Below, piece by piece: positions 17,439-27,473 of a stretch of DNA of 64,000 nucleotides. The stretch's first letter is position 1, and each line of letters opens with the position of its first letter. A program made the position numbers and the translations under genes. The stretch comes from Myxococcota bacterium (GTDB lineage Bacteria; Myxococcota_A; Bradymonadia; UBA7976; UBA1532): contig CAUJDF010000108.1 of assembly GCA_963169045.1 (NCBI GenBank), positions 1-64,000 of the forward strand. Reading direction: 5' to 3'. The notes below the pieces were generated by a model, which made no database searches, was not told the DNA's origin, and saw only the letters and a list, made by a program, of their open reading frames with translations.

Positions 17439-18872
17439 TCACCGGTCGAGCTGGCCGCGGTGGGCGGCGACGAGGTCCGCCACGCAGCCGGTCAGTCGGC
17501 GCGCGGTCGGCAGGTGCAGGAATTCATTGGGCCCGTGGGCGTTCGACTCCGGGCCGAGCACGCCGGTGATCACGAAGCCCGCCTGGGGGAACTTGCGGCC
17601 GAGCATGCCCATGAAAGGGATGGAGCCACCCTCGCCCATCAGCATCGCCGGCTTGTCGAAGAAGCGCTGGGACGCCGCGGCCACCCCCTCGGTCAGCCAC
17701 GGCGCCATGACCGGCGCGTTCCAGCCGCCCTGGGCGTCGCCCGTGAACGTGACCGCCGCGCCGGAGGGCGGGTCGCGCTCGAGCTCGCGCTTGACGAGCG
17801 CCAGCGCTGCGGCCGCGTCGAGGGTGGGGGGCAGGCGCATCGAGATCTTCACCGCGGTGGCGGGGCGCAGGACGTTGCCGGCGTTCGCCAGCTCGGGCAG
17901 GCCCGCCTGGCCGGTGATCGCCAGCGACGGCCGCCACGTGCGGTTCAGGATGGCCTCGGTCGGATCCTCGGTCATCGCACGCGCGCCGTCGCGGAAGGGG
18001 AAGCGCTGGTAGACGGTGGGCCCGAGCACGCCGCCCACCGCGCGCGCCTGCTCGGTGCGCTCGGGCGGGATGTCGACCCACAGCCCATCCGGCAGCACGC
18101 GCCCGGTGGCCTCGTCGTCGAGGCGCGACAGCAGCTGGCGCAGGATGCGGAAGGTCTCGGGCACCACGCCGCCGGCGTCGCCGGAGTGCACGCCCTCGCG
18201 GAGCACCTCGACGCGCAGGTCGCCGGTGAGGATGCCGCGCAGCGAAGTGGTGAGCCACAGCTGCTCGTAATTGCCGCAGCCCGAGTCGAGGCAGATCACG
18301 AGGTCGACCGGGCCGAGCCGGTCGCCGAGCGCATCGAGGTGGAACGGGAGGTCGGGGCTGCCGCTCTCCTCGCAGGCCTCGATGAGCACCACGCAGCGCG
18401 CGTGCGGGATGCCCTGCTCGCGCAGCGCCTGCAGTGCGGTGACCGCCGCGAACGCCGCGTAGCCGTCGTCGGCGCCGCCGCGACCGTAGAGCCGGTCGCC
18501 GCGCAGCACCGGCGTCCACGGCCCGAGGCCCTCGAGCCAGCCCGACATCTCCGGCTGCTTGTCGAGGTGCCCGTACAGCAGCACCGTGCGGTCGGAGGTC
18601 GTGCCCTCGCTCGCCGGAATCTCCATGAAGATCAACGGTGTACGGCCCTCGAGGCGCCGCACCTCGAGCCGCATGTCCGCGGGGCCGTGGGTGCGGCACC
18701 AGTCGGCGACGAGCTGCACCGCCGCGTCCATGTGGCCGTGCTCGGCCCACTGCTTGTCGAACATCGGCGACTTGTTGGGGATGCGGATGTAGTCGACGAG
18801 CGCGGGCAGTGCGTGCTGCGTCCAGACCTCGTCGACGTAGGCCTGGGTGCGCCGCGGATCGAGCGTCTTCAC
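17439..18872 (-). CDS. M20 family metallopeptidase (dipeptidase / ArgE-DapE type)
   Basis: 477 residues from a GTG with GGGAGG upstream. The di-zinc motif set of M20 peptidases is complete: LLYGHLDKQPE (first His and Asp), GRGGADDGYAA (bridging Asp), LIEACEESGSPD (catalytic and metal Glu), CLDSGCGN (metal Asp), the lid-domain segment EGVHSGDAGGVVPE and the C-terminal NAHGPNEF (last His). Closest in layout to CNDP-type dipeptidases. No signal peptide, so cytoplasmic and likely involved in dipeptide turnover. Its GTG overlaps the TGA of the secreted-protein gene upstream (GTGA), indicating coupling to that gene. Confidence 0.92.
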   Translation of the reverse strand: MKTLDPRRTQAYVDEVWTQHALPALVDYIRIPNKSPMFDKQWAEHGHMDAAVQLVADWCRTHGPADMRLEVRRLEGRTPLIFMEIPASEGTTSDRTVLLYGHLDKQPEMSGWLEGLGPWTPVLRGDRLYGRGGADDGYAAFAAVTALQALREQGIPHARCVVLIEACEESGSPDLPFHLDALGDRLGPVDLVICLDSGCGNYEQLWLTTSLRGILTGDLRVEVLREGVHSGDAGGVVPETFRILRQLLSRLDDEATGRVLPDGLWVDIPPERTEQARAVGGVLGPTVYQRFPFRDGARAMTEDPTEAILNRTWRPSLAITGQAGLPELANAGNVLRPATAVKISMRLPPTLDAAAALALVKRELERDPPSGAAVTFTGDAQGGWNAPVMAPWLTEGVAAASQRFFDKPAMLMGEGGSIPFMGMLGRKFPQAGFVITGVLGPESNAHGPNEFLHLPTARRLTGCVADLVAAHRGQLDR

Positions 18873-19345
18873 GGGGGTCCTCCCTCGGCGGGTGCGAAGT
18901 TCAGGAGCGGCGGCGCCTCGACGGCGCGGCCGATCGCGTGGAGCAGGCGCGGTCCGACGGCACGCTGCGGGCCGATGGCGCCGTAGAGCGTCACGCCGCC
19001 GCCGTGGGCGCGGAAGAGCGTGGTGCCCGCGCCGGGCGCGGGGCAGTCGGCGCAGTCGGGCAGCGCGGCGAGGCGGCCGTCGTCGAGGCAGCCGAGCACG
19101 GCGTGGAACACGTTCTGCCGGCAGGCCTGGTCGCCGGGCGCGCACTGTCCGACGGCGCATCCGTCGGCCACCGGGGCGCGCCCCACCGCCTTCAGCGCCC
19201 GCAGGACCGCTTGCGGCGCCAGCGACAACGAGAGGCCGCCGGCCGCCGCCGCCTCGGCCGCGCCGGCGGGCACCCGCAGTGCCTCGTCGGCCGCCGCCGG
19301 CATCGCCATCAGGAGCGCCACCGCCGCGATCGCCTTGCGCTTCAT
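18869..19345 (-). CDS. small secreted protein, Cys-containing, unknown function
   Basis: 158 residues. The start ATG at 19345 follows a GGGAGGTGGCCC ribosome-binding region and opens a signal peptide (AIAAVALLMAMPAAADE). The mature part has a helical N-terminus, six cysteines in the middle (DGCAVGQCAPGDQACRQ, LGCLDDG, DCADCPAPG), suggesting disulfides, and a C-terminal segment TLYGAIGPQRAVGPRL. No family recognised. The end overlaps the start of the M20 peptidase gene by four bases (GTGA), an odd pairing of a secreted protein with a cytoplasmic peptidase. Confidence 0.65.
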   Translation of the reverse strand: MKRKAIAAVALLMAMPAAADEALRVPAGAAEAAAAGGLSLSLAPQAVLRALKAVGRAPVADGCAVGQCAPGDQACRQNVFHAVLGCLDDGRLAALPDCADCPAPGAGTTLFRAHGGGVTLYGAIGPQRAVGPRLLHAIGRAVEAPPLLNFAPAEGGPP

Positions 19346-19402
19346 GGGCCACCTCCCGCCGCGCGTCAGCGCGAGTTGTAACACGGAGACGCGGCGGCGC
19401 TG

Positions 19403-20233
19403 TCAGTCTCCGCGCGGCAGAGCGTCGATCCAGCGGCCGAGGCGCTCCACGTCCGTCGCGAGCAGCGGCTGCTCGGGCGGCATGCCTTCGCCGCCGCCCA
19501 CCGGCCGATAGCTGTACGCGACCTTGCGGTACAGGTAGCTCGCCTGGCGGTCGCCCGGCGCGACGCGCAGCATCGGCGGCACCTCGGTGGAGACGACGCC
19601 GACCGTCACGTCCGCGAACGGGGCGGTGAGGTCGAGCAGCGCGTCCGGGGCGGGCGGGAAGTGGCACGGCGCGCAGCGCGCCTCGAGCAGCGCCTGGACC
19701 TCGTCGGTGGTGAACGGCGCGACGTCGGGGAGCGGGCAGGCGGCGTCGCCGAGGCAGAGCACGTCGTCGCAGTCGACCCGATCGTCGCCATTGTCGTCGC
19801 GGCCGTTGTCGCAGCGCTCCGGGGCGTCGAAGCAGCCGCCGTTGCCCCGGCAGTCCGGGTCCTCGCAGTCGGTGCGGCCGTCCCCGTCGCCGTCGAGGCC
19901 GTCGTAGCAGATGAACTCGTAGGGGACGTCGGCGGCGTCGGGCATCGGCGGCGGCCGGGCGTCGCGCGCCGACGCGTCGGGGCGCGCGGCGTCCGCGGAG
20001 AGGGCGTCGGACGGACCGGGGCGCGCGGCGTCGAGATCGCCCGGCGCCGCGTCGGGGCGGGCGGCGTCGCCAGGCGTGGCGTCGGGCGACGCGGCGTCGC
20101 CGGGGCGCGCGGCGTCGCCGGCGCCGGCGTCCGGGCGAGCGGCGTCGGGCGATCGCGCTCTGTCGCCCTCGAGCGGCGCCTCTTCGCAGGCGATCAGGGC
20201 GAGCGCGACGAGCAACGGGGGGGCGAAACGCAC
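19403..20233 (-). CDS. lipoprotein with Asp/Ala linker, Ca-binding-like repeats and a CxxCH cytochrome-type end
   Basis: 276 residues from a GTG with GGAGG upstream. Signal peptide with lipobox LALIAC, then about 75 residues of low-complexity DAARPDA repeats. A middle part has Asp-rich loops between cysteines (LDGDGDGRTDCEDPDC and RDDNGDDRVDCDDVLC), close to the metal-binding motifs of MopE and thrombospondin type 3. The C-terminal domain holds ARCAPCHFPP, a heme-c binding CxxCH, followed by a leucine-rich stretch and a conserved end (GEGMPPEQPLL, WIDALPRGD) as in planctomycete-type cytochrome-c lipoproteins. I infer a surface or periplasmic mono-heme lipoprotein. It follows the DUF2243 gene by 79 nt on the same strand. 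Confidence 0.75.
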   Translation of the reverse strand: MRFAPPLLVALALIACEEAPLEGDRARSPDAARPDAGAGDAARPGDAASPDATPGDAARPDAAPGDLDAARPGPSDALSADAARPDASARDARPPPMPDAADVPYEFICYDGLDGDGDGRTDCEDPDCRGNGGCFDAPERCDNGRDDNGDDRVDCDDVLCLGDAACPLPDVAPFTTDEVQALLEARCAPCHFPPAPDALLDLTAPFADVTVGVVSTEVPPMLRVAPGDRQASYLYRKVAYSYRPVGGGEGMPPEQPLLATDVERLGRWIDALPRGD

Positions 20234-20312
20234 CAGGCGACCTCCGGCGGCGACGTCCGCGCCGCCCAGGATGGCGTACACGAGGTGCGCGAGTCCGGGA
20301 AAGTCCGACGTG

Positions 20313-20807
20313 TCACGGCGTCCGGTGCGCCTCCACCCAGCGATCGCTCGTGTCGCGTGGCCGCGTGGTGGCAACCATCGCCCATCCCACGACCATCATC
20401 AGCACGCCCGATCCCACGAACAGCCAGTCCCAGACCGACAGACCGGCGCTCTCGACCACGTGGTGCACCTGGAGCAGGAAGTGATCGACGATGCCTTCGA
20501 CGAAGTTGAACAGACCCCAGCCCGCCACCATGGCGCCGACGAGCGCCCGCCCGAGCCACGGCACTTCGGGCCGGCGCGCGGCGCGCCAGAGCAGCCAGAG
20601 CCCGACGGCGGTCGTGATCCACGTGAACGCGTGGAACAAGCCGTCCCAGAACATGTTGATCTCGAGGCCGACGAGACTGTCCCGCGGGCGCACCGCCGAG
20701 AGCATGGAGTGCAGCTGCAGGACCTGGTGGAAGATGATGCCGTCGATGAAGCCGCCCATGCCGACGCCAAGCAACAGACCGGCGGAGATCAGTGGCCGCA
20801 GAGTCAT
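20313..20807 (-). CDS. DUF2243 family membrane protein
   Basis: 164 residues, four predicted membrane helices. The N-terminal SAGLLLGVGMGGFIDGIIFHQVLQLHSM with its in-membrane His and the later LFNFVEGIVDHFLLQVHHV are the hallmarks of DUF2243. The paired histidines inside helices suggest metal or heme contact, but no function is established. A strong ribosome-binding site GGGAGG precedes the ATG, which overlaps the stop of the upstream CPVC mini-protein (ATGA). Confidence 0.82.
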   Translation of the reverse strand: MTLRPLISAGLLLGVGMGGFIDGIIFHQVLQLHSMLSAVRPRDSLVGLEINMFWDGLFHAFTWITTAVGLWLLWRAARRPEVPWLGRALVGAMVAGWGLFNFVEGIVDHFLLQVHHVVESAGLSVWDWLFVGSGVLMMVVGWAMVATTRPRDTSDRWVEAHRTP

Positions 20808-20992
20808 TTCGGCCTCCCGAAGTGGATGAAGGCGACGATGCACGCCACCAGGGTGAAGGGTAGAGTGACGGCGAGCAGGGTGAGGGCGACGTCGCCGCCG
20901 AGGATGCCGGCGCGCACCTCGCGGCCGGTGCCCGTGTCGCAGACGGGGCAGGCGAGGACCGGCACGAGCGCGAGCCAGGGGACCACCGGCAT
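20804..20992 (-). CDS. 62-residue CPVC membrane mini-protein
   Basis: AGGAGG lies at ideal distance before the ATG at 20992. The N-terminus is hydrophobic (VVPWLALVPVLACPVCDTG), followed by GREVRAGILGGDVALTL and a second hydrophobic segment (LLAVTLPFTLVACIVAFIHF). The pair Cys15-x-x-Cys18 directly at the end of the first helix resembles a metal- or thiol-redox site; similar short CPVC proteins occur near respiratory or copper genes. Function unknown. It is translationally coupled by ATGA to the DUF2243 gene and heads the minus-strand block 20992-17439. Confidence 0.75.
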   Translation of the reverse strand: MPVVPWLALVPVLACPVCDTGTGREVRAGILGGDVALTLLAVTLPFTLVACIVAFIHFGRPK

Positions 20993-21039
20993 GCGCACCT
21001 CCTGAGAGGCCGATGCTCGGCGGGGGCCTTCGGGCGCCC

Positions 21040-21069
21040 GTGACGGGCGCTGCCCATTGCGGTTACGCT
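21040..21069 (+). promoter_or_regulatory. promoter of the barrel/ferritin-like gene, leaderless
   Basis: -35 GTGACG (21040-21045), 18-nt spacer, -10 TACGCT (21064-21069), then 7 nt to the GTG at 21077. No Shine-Dalgarno sequence. It is divergent from the CPVC mini-protein gene. Confidence 0.45.
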
Positions 21070-21076
21070 CCCGGTC

Positions 21077-22203
21077 GTGCGCACACCCCTCCTCATCGCC
21101 GCCGCCGCGCCCCTGGCCGCCGCCCCCGCGCTGGCCGAGCCCGTGGTCTTCGTCGCGCCGGGCTACCTGCACTCGATCACGTGGGGCGAAGCGGGCGGCA
21201 GCGGCCCCGGCTTCGAGCTGACGGTGCCCTTCTACCCGAACTCGAAGGACTTCTTCGGCGTGTCCCCGCTGGTGCAGGCCCGCTTCTACGACGACGACCC
21301 ACGCTGGACGTTCGGCGCGCAGGCGTTCCTGACCGTCTTCGGCCTCGAGGCGGGCTGGTCGCGGTTCCGCGACCGGGAGGGCGCGCACGAGGGCCTCCAC
21401 CTCGGGCCGTTCTTCAGCGTGTCCTTCCTCTCGGTCGCCGGCCGGTTCACGGTGCCGATTCGCGGCGACGCCGGAGAGGCGGGGGTGTCGATCGCGGTGA
21501 AGCTCCCCATCCCGGTCGCGGGCGACTTCGACTTCAGCTTCGGGCATGGGCGTCCGCTGCGCCGCGACGGTCGGGTGGTGCGGGCGCCGCTGTTCGCGAG
21601 CGGGCGGCCGCGGGCGCCGGGGCGATCGCGCGCGCCTGGCTCGACGACGCCTTCGCCGAGCACGCGTCGGTCGCCACGTTCGAGAAGCTGGCGCGAGACC
21701 TGGCCGCGCACGGCGCGCCCGACGCGCTCGTCGGGGAGGCGCGGCAGGCGGCGCGCGACGAGGCGGATCACGCCCGGCGCTGCTTCGCGGTCGCCGGCGC
21801 GCTGCTCGGATGCCGGCTCGGCGCCCCGCCCGTGCCGGTGCCCGACGGGCCGCCGCCCCCGCTCGACGTCCTCGCCGTCGAGGGGCAGCGCGAGGGCGTG
21901 CTCGGCGAGGGCCTCGCCGCCGCGATCGTGCGTCGCGCCGCTGGGCGTGCGCGCGAGCCGGTGGCCGGGCACCTGCGGGCCATCGCGCGCGACGAGGCGG
22001 AGCACGCCCGCTTCGCCGCGCGCGTGGTCGCCTGGGCGGAGGGCGCGGGGGGCGAGCGCGTCCGCCGGGCCGTGGCCGCCGTCCGCCCGCCCGCGTTCGC
22101 ACCGCGCCCGGAGCCCGCAGGGGCGCTCGCGGTCGCCTGGGGTCGGGCCGGCGCCGACGTCCAGGCCGACGCGCGGGCCGAGGTCGCCGTCAGACGAGCT
22201 TGA
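21077..22203 (+). pseudogene. frameshifted gene: secreted barrel-like N-terminus and ferritin-like C-terminus
   Basis: The frame from GTG 21077 gives a signal peptide (LLIAAAAPLAAAPALAEP) and about 150 residues with alternating beta-strand character (FFSVSFLSVAGRFTVPI), running into HGRPLRRDGRVVRAPLFASG near 21545-21604. This frame then loses sense (Arg/Ser/Pro-rich, no nearby stop). From about 21605 the frame offset by -1 reads AIARAWLDDAFAEHASVATF and continues as a ferritin-like domain with di-metal type motifs (EHAS, DEADHARRC, DEAEHARFAAR) to the TGA at 22203. That second frame has no ATG or GTG nearby and no ribosome-binding site of its own. I infer one gene broken by a 1-nt deletion or 2-nt insertion (real mutation, sequencing error or programmed -1 shift) in the G/C run near 21600. 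Its end overlaps the convergent phosphoesterase gene by 14 nt. Confidence 0.6.
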
Positions 22204-23782
22204 TGGCCCCGAGCTTCGTGGCGTGGTGCAGGAAGCGCCGGATGACGCGGCGCCGCTCGGGCAGGCTGTCGTGGTGCGCCATCCCGGCGCGGCGCATCCA
22301 CTGCTGCAACTCCGGCTGATTCGCGTCGGCGTACATCGCGCGCTCGAACGCATCGACCGGCACCGCCACCGGCTCCACCGGCACCGGGACCGGCCGCTCG
22401 ACGCCGCGGGCGTAGCGCACGTCGAGCGCCTCGGCCAGGTCGCCGGCCAGCCGCGAGCGCTCGTTGACGTGGTCGAGGCCGAACACGTTGCTGATGAGCG
22501 AGGGCACCGACGAATGGTCGAACACGGTGCTCGAGACGAAGCCGCGCTTCGCCAGCGGCCCGATGACGAGCCCCGGCACGCGGAAGCCGAGCTGGTCGAA
22601 GCCCTGGTCGGCGCGTGTCTCGCCTTGCGCCTTCGGCGGCGGCACGTGATCGAAGAAGCCGCCGTGCTCGTCGTAGAAGATGACGAGCAGGCAGCGGTTC
22701 CACTGCGGCGACTGCCGCAACGCCTCGTACACGCTCCCGAGGAACGCCTCGCCCATCCGCACGTCGGCGGGCGGGTGGTTGTCGTTCACGAAGAACGCCG
22801 GCTCGAGGATGCTCACGTTGGGCAGCGTGCCGGCCGCGGCGTCCTCGAAGAACTTGTCGGACTTGACCGCGCGCTTCTCGCGCAGCGAGTTGATGGTCAG
22901 CGTGAAGTACAGGTTCGTGTAGTACGTGCGGTAGCTGAGGCCGGCGGCGGCCAGGAGCGGGTAGGGCGTGGGCTCGTTGATGAGCGCGTTGTTGTGCCAG
23001 ATGCCACCCGACGACGCGCAGTGGCTGTAGTAGCGATTGGGCCACGTCGAGGTGAGCAGCGAGGCATGCCATCGCTGGCACAGCGTGAACTGGTCGGCGA
23101 GGGCATAGTGCACCGGCAGCGTGTCGCGGGTGTAGTAGCCCATGACCCACGGCAGCTTGCGTTGCTCCTCCTGCGACAGGCGCTCGGCCCACTCGCGTAC
23201 GAACCCGTCGTTGGCGCCCTCGTTCCACTGGCGCAGGCAGGCGCTGCGGCCGTGCGGTACGTCGGGGTCGATGACGACCGCCTCCGGGGGCAGCAGCCCC
23301 GTCGGCACCGGACTGCCCTCGCGGTCGGGGTTGAGCATGTCGGCGGTGAGGCCGTCGACATCCTCGCGGCCCTCGAGCAGGCGCAGCGACCCGAACATGT
23401 GATCGAAGGACCGGTTCTCCAACTGAACGATGACGAGGGTGTCGATGTAGTCGAAGGGGTGCGTGCCATCGCCGCGCACCGGCGACAGATCGGGCGGTGG
23501 CGGCGCGGCGTCGGGGTCGGGCGCGGCGTCGGGCGCGGCGTCGGGATCGAGCGCGGCATCGGGGGCCGCGTCCGGCGCCGAGTCGACCTCGCCGGCGACC
23601 GCGTCCGGATCCGGGCGCTGCTGCGCGGGCGAAGCGTCGGGCTGGTAGTCGGCGGCGCGCGCGGCGTCGTCCTCTTCGGAGGCGCAGGCGGCCAGGTAGC
23701 GGGCGAGCGCCACGCCGCCGGCGGTGCGCCCAAGACGCGCGAGGAGCTCGCGCCGGCTCGGCTTCTTCTCGTCGTTGCTCAC
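22190..23782 (-). CDS. Tat-exported phosphoesterase (phospholipase C / acid phosphatase AcpA family)
   Basis: 530 residues from a GTG. The N-terminus [17 protein letters not shown] is a twin-arginine signal, followed by a possible lipobox (LAACA) and an Asp/Pro/Ala linker of about 70 residues. The enzyme domain carries [17 protein letters not shown] (catalytic threonine/serine region of the phosphoesterase family, with Glu-Asn), [17 protein letters not shown], and [19 protein letters not shown] (metal Asp and His). Family members hydrolyse phosphatidylcholine or phosphomonoesters outside the cytoplasm. The GTG overlaps the stop of the mutase gene (GTGA), so an exported phosphoesterase is translationally coupled to a cytoplasmic mutase. 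Confidence 0.88.
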   Translation of the reverse strand: MSNDEKKPSRRELLARLGRTAGGVALARYLAACASEEDDAARAADYQPDASPAQQRPDPDAVAGEVDSAPDAAPDAALDPDAAPDAAPDPDAAPPPPDLSPVRGDGTHPFDYIDTLVIVQLENRSFDHMFGSLRLLEGREDVDGLTADMLNPDREGSPVPTGLLPPEAVVIDPDVPHGRSACLRQWNEGANDGFVREWAERLSQEEQRKLPWVMGYYTRDTLPVHYALADQFTLCQRWHASLLTSTWPNRYYSHCASSGGIWHNNALINEPTPYPLLAAAGLSYRTYYTNLYFTLTINSLREKRAVKSDKFFEDAAAGTLPNVSILEPAFFVNDNHPPADVRMGEAFLGSVYEALRQSPQWNRCLLVIFYDEHGGFFDHVPPPKAQGETRADQGFDQLGFRVPGLVIGPLAKRGFVSSTVFDHSSVPSLISNVFGLDHVNERSRLAGDLAEALDVRYARGVERPVPVPVEPVAVPVDAFERAMYADANQPELQQWMRRAGMAHHDSLPERRRVIRRFLHHATKLGAIKLV

Positions 23783-25383
23783 AGGAAGAGTGGCTCCCGG
23801 TAGCGTCCGAAGACCGTTTCGAGGGCTCCGCAGATCTCGCCCACCGTCAATCCCTCCCGCACGGCGTCGTGGATGAGGCCCACCAGGTTCGCATCGCCGC
23901 GGGCGCCGTCGACGAGCGCCACGCGATGGCGCTCGAGGACGCCCGCCGCCCGCTTCTCGCGGAAGGCGCGCACGCGCTCGATCTGGGCGCGCTCGAGGGC
24001 CGGGTCGATGCGCAGCACCTCGACCGGCTCCGACTCGGCGCTCTGGTACTTGTTCACGCCGACCACGATCTGCTCCCCGCGTTCGACCTGGAGCTGATAG
24101 CGGTAGGCGGCGTCCTGGATCTCTCGCTGCACGTAGCCCTGCTCGATGGCGGCCACCATGCCGCCGAGGCGATCGATCTGCGCGATGTAGTCGACCGCCT
24201 TTCTCTCGAGCTCGTCGGTCAGCCACTCGATGGCATGACTGCCGGCGAAGGGATCGATGAAGTCGGCGACGCCGCTCTCGTGGGCGATCACCTGCTGCGT
24301 GCGCAGGGCGGTGCGCGCCGACGCGTCGGTGGGCAGGCCCAGCGCCTCGTCCTTCGAGTTCGTGTGCAGGCTCTGGGTGCCGCCGAGCACCGCCGCCAGC
24401 GCCTGGATGGCCACGCGCACGATGTTGTTCTCGATCTGCTGCGCCGTGAGGGTGCTGCCGCCCGTCTGGGTGTGAAAGCGCAGCATGCACGAACGATCGT
24501 CGCGGGCGCCGAAGCGGTCGCGCATGAGCCGCGCCCAGAGCCGGCGCGCGGCGCGGAACTTGGCGATCTCCTCGAGGAACTGGTTGTGGCAGTTGAAGAA
24601 GAAGCTGAGGCGCTGCGCGAACGCGTCGAGCTCGAGCCCCGCCTTCAGCGCCGCCTCGACATAGGCGATGCCATCGGCCAGCGTGAACGCCAGCTCCTGG
24701 GCCGCGGTGCTGCCCGCCTCGCGAATGTGATAGCCGCTGATGCTGATCGTGTTCCACTGCGGGGCGTGCCGGCCGCACCACGCGAACGTGTCGGTGATGA
24801 GGCGCATCGACGGCCGCGGCGGGAACACATACGTGCCGCGCGCCACGTACTCCTTCAGGATGTCGTTCTGGATCGTCCCGCGCAGCTGCGGCGAGGCGAC
24901 GCCCTGCCGCTCGGCGACGGCCACGTACATCGCCAGGAGCACGCTGGCCGGCGCGTTGATGGTCATCGACGTCGACACCTGGTCGAGCGGGATGGCATCG
25001 AAGAGCACCGCCATGTCCTCGACGGAGTCGATGGCCACGCCCACCTTGCCCACCTCGCCGACACAGCGCGGATCGTCGCTGTCCATGCCCATCTGGGTGG
25101 GCAGGTCGAAGGCGACGCTCAGGCCGGTGGTGCCCTGCGCAAGCAGGTAGCGGTAGCGGCGGTTGGACTCCTCGGCGGTGCCGAAGCCGGCATACTGCCG
25201 CATCGTCCAGAGGCGGCCGCGGTACATCGTGCGCTGCACGCCGCGGGTGAACGGGAACTCGCCGGGCGCGCCGAGGTCGCCGGCCTCGTCGAAGTCCTTT
25301 GGCCGCCGGGGGAGCGGCGGCACCTCGATCCCGCTCGACGTCTCGAAGCGCGCCTGACGCTCCTTGGTGCGACCCTCGCTCAT
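23779..25383 (-). CDS. methylmalonyl-CoA mutase large (catalytic) subunit
   Basis: 534 residues, the size of acyl-CoA mutase large subunits that lack the B12-binding domain; the small subunit must be encoded elsewhere. Signature segments: [66 protein letters not shown] and [10 protein letters not shown]. Residues that separate the mutases match methylmalonyl-CoA specificity: Tyr64 in RQYAGF and Arg182 in VARGTY, where isobutyryl-CoA mutases differ (Gln in place of the Arg). His219 contacts the substrate. It interconverts (R)-methylmalonyl-CoA and succinyl-CoA. ATG overlaps the carrier gene stop (ATGA) and the stop overlaps the phosphoesterase GTG. Confidence 0.9.
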   Translation of the reverse strand: MSEGRTKERQARFETSSGIEVPPLPRRPKDFDEAGDLGAPGEFPFTRGVQRTMYRGRLWTMRQYAGFGTAEESNRRYRYLLAQGTTGLSVAFDLPTQMGMDSDDPRCVGEVGKVGVAIDSVEDMAVLFDAIPLDQVSTSMTINAPASVLLAMYVAVAERQGVASPQLRGTIQNDILKEYVARGTYVFPPRPSMRLITDTFAWCGRHAPQWNTISISGYHIREAGSTAAQELAFTLADGIAYVEAALKAGLELDAFAQRLSFFFNCHNQFLEEIAKFRAARRLWARLMRDRFGARDDRSCMLRFHTQTGGSTLTAQQIENNIVRVAIQALAAVLGGTQSLHTNSKDEALGLPTDASARTALRTQQVIAHESGVADFIDPFAGSHAIEWLTDELERKAVDYIAQIDRLGGMVAAIEQGYVQREIQDAAYRYQLQVERGEQIVVGVNKYQSAESEPVEVLRIDPALERAQIERVRAFREKRAAGVLERHRVALVDGARGDANLVGLIHDAVREGLTVGEICGALETVFGRYREPLFL

Positions 25384-25901
25384 GCCTTGGCCTCCGCCTC
25401 GATCACCACCAGCTCGGCGTTGCTCTCGACGCGGTCGCCGGCGGCGACCCGCACCGCGCTGACGACGCCGGCGCCGGCGGCGCGCAGCTCGTTCTCCATC
25501 TTCATCGCCTCGACGACGACGAGTCCACGCCCGGCCTCGACGAGCTCGCCCGGCTTCACCAGCACGGCCACGATCTTGCCGGGCATCGGCGAGCGCACGA
25601 CCTGGGCGCCGTCGGCCGCGAAGCCGCCGGCATCGCGCGCCCGCAGGCGGCGCTGGCGCTCGTCCAGCAGGCGCAGCACCGCGTCGTGTCCGTCCGCGTG
25701 CACGTGCTGCCCTTCGCCACGGGCCGCGACGAGCGCGAAGACGCTGCGGCCGCCGGCGATCAGGTGCACGCGCCCCGGCTTCGACTCGGCTTCGACCTCG
25801 AAGGGCGTCCCGCCGTCGATCGTCAGGCGGTAGCGGCCCGCGCCGTTCGGCTCGATGTCGACGTCGACGAGCCTGCCGCCCATCTCGACCGTGTAGCGCA
25901 T
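25380..25901 (-). CDS. biotin carboxyl carrier protein of an acyl-CoA carboxylase
   Basis: 173 residues. The C-terminal biotinyl domain (about residues 100-170) has the biotin-acceptor Lys134 in [10 protein letters not shown]. The N-terminal 95 residues resemble the BT-type linker that in propionyl-CoA carboxylase alpha chains joins the carboxylase and biotinyl domains. Here the alpha chain is split in two genes, with the biotin carboxylase just upstream (3-nt gap) and the mutase just downstream (ATGA overlap). This context argues for propionyl-CoA rather than acetyl-CoA carboxylation. Confidence 0.9.
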   Translation of the reverse strand: MRYTVEMGGRLVDVDIEPNGAGRYRLTIDGGTPFEVEAESKPGRVHLIAGGRSVFALVAARGEGQHVHADGHDAVLRLLDERQRRLRARDAGGFAADGAQVVRSPMPGKIVAVLVKPGELVEAGRGLVVVEAMKMENELRAAGAGVVSAVRVAAGDRVESNAELVVIEAEAKA

Positions 25902-25904
25902 CGA

Positions 25905-27398
<1,494 letters not shown>

Positions 27399-27473
27399 CG
27401 GCCTCCCACAGCGTGATGCGCCGGGGAGGCTAGCAGATCGGCGGGCTTCGGGGGGAGGTGTTGGCGAGGCCGG

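Noticed and set aside
18869-19667. A single 742-residue protein joining the M20 peptidase with upstream sequence
   Set aside because: The extra N-terminal part is Arg-rich antisense of the secreted-protein gene; the GTG at 18872 has a strong ribosome-binding site and matches the family start.
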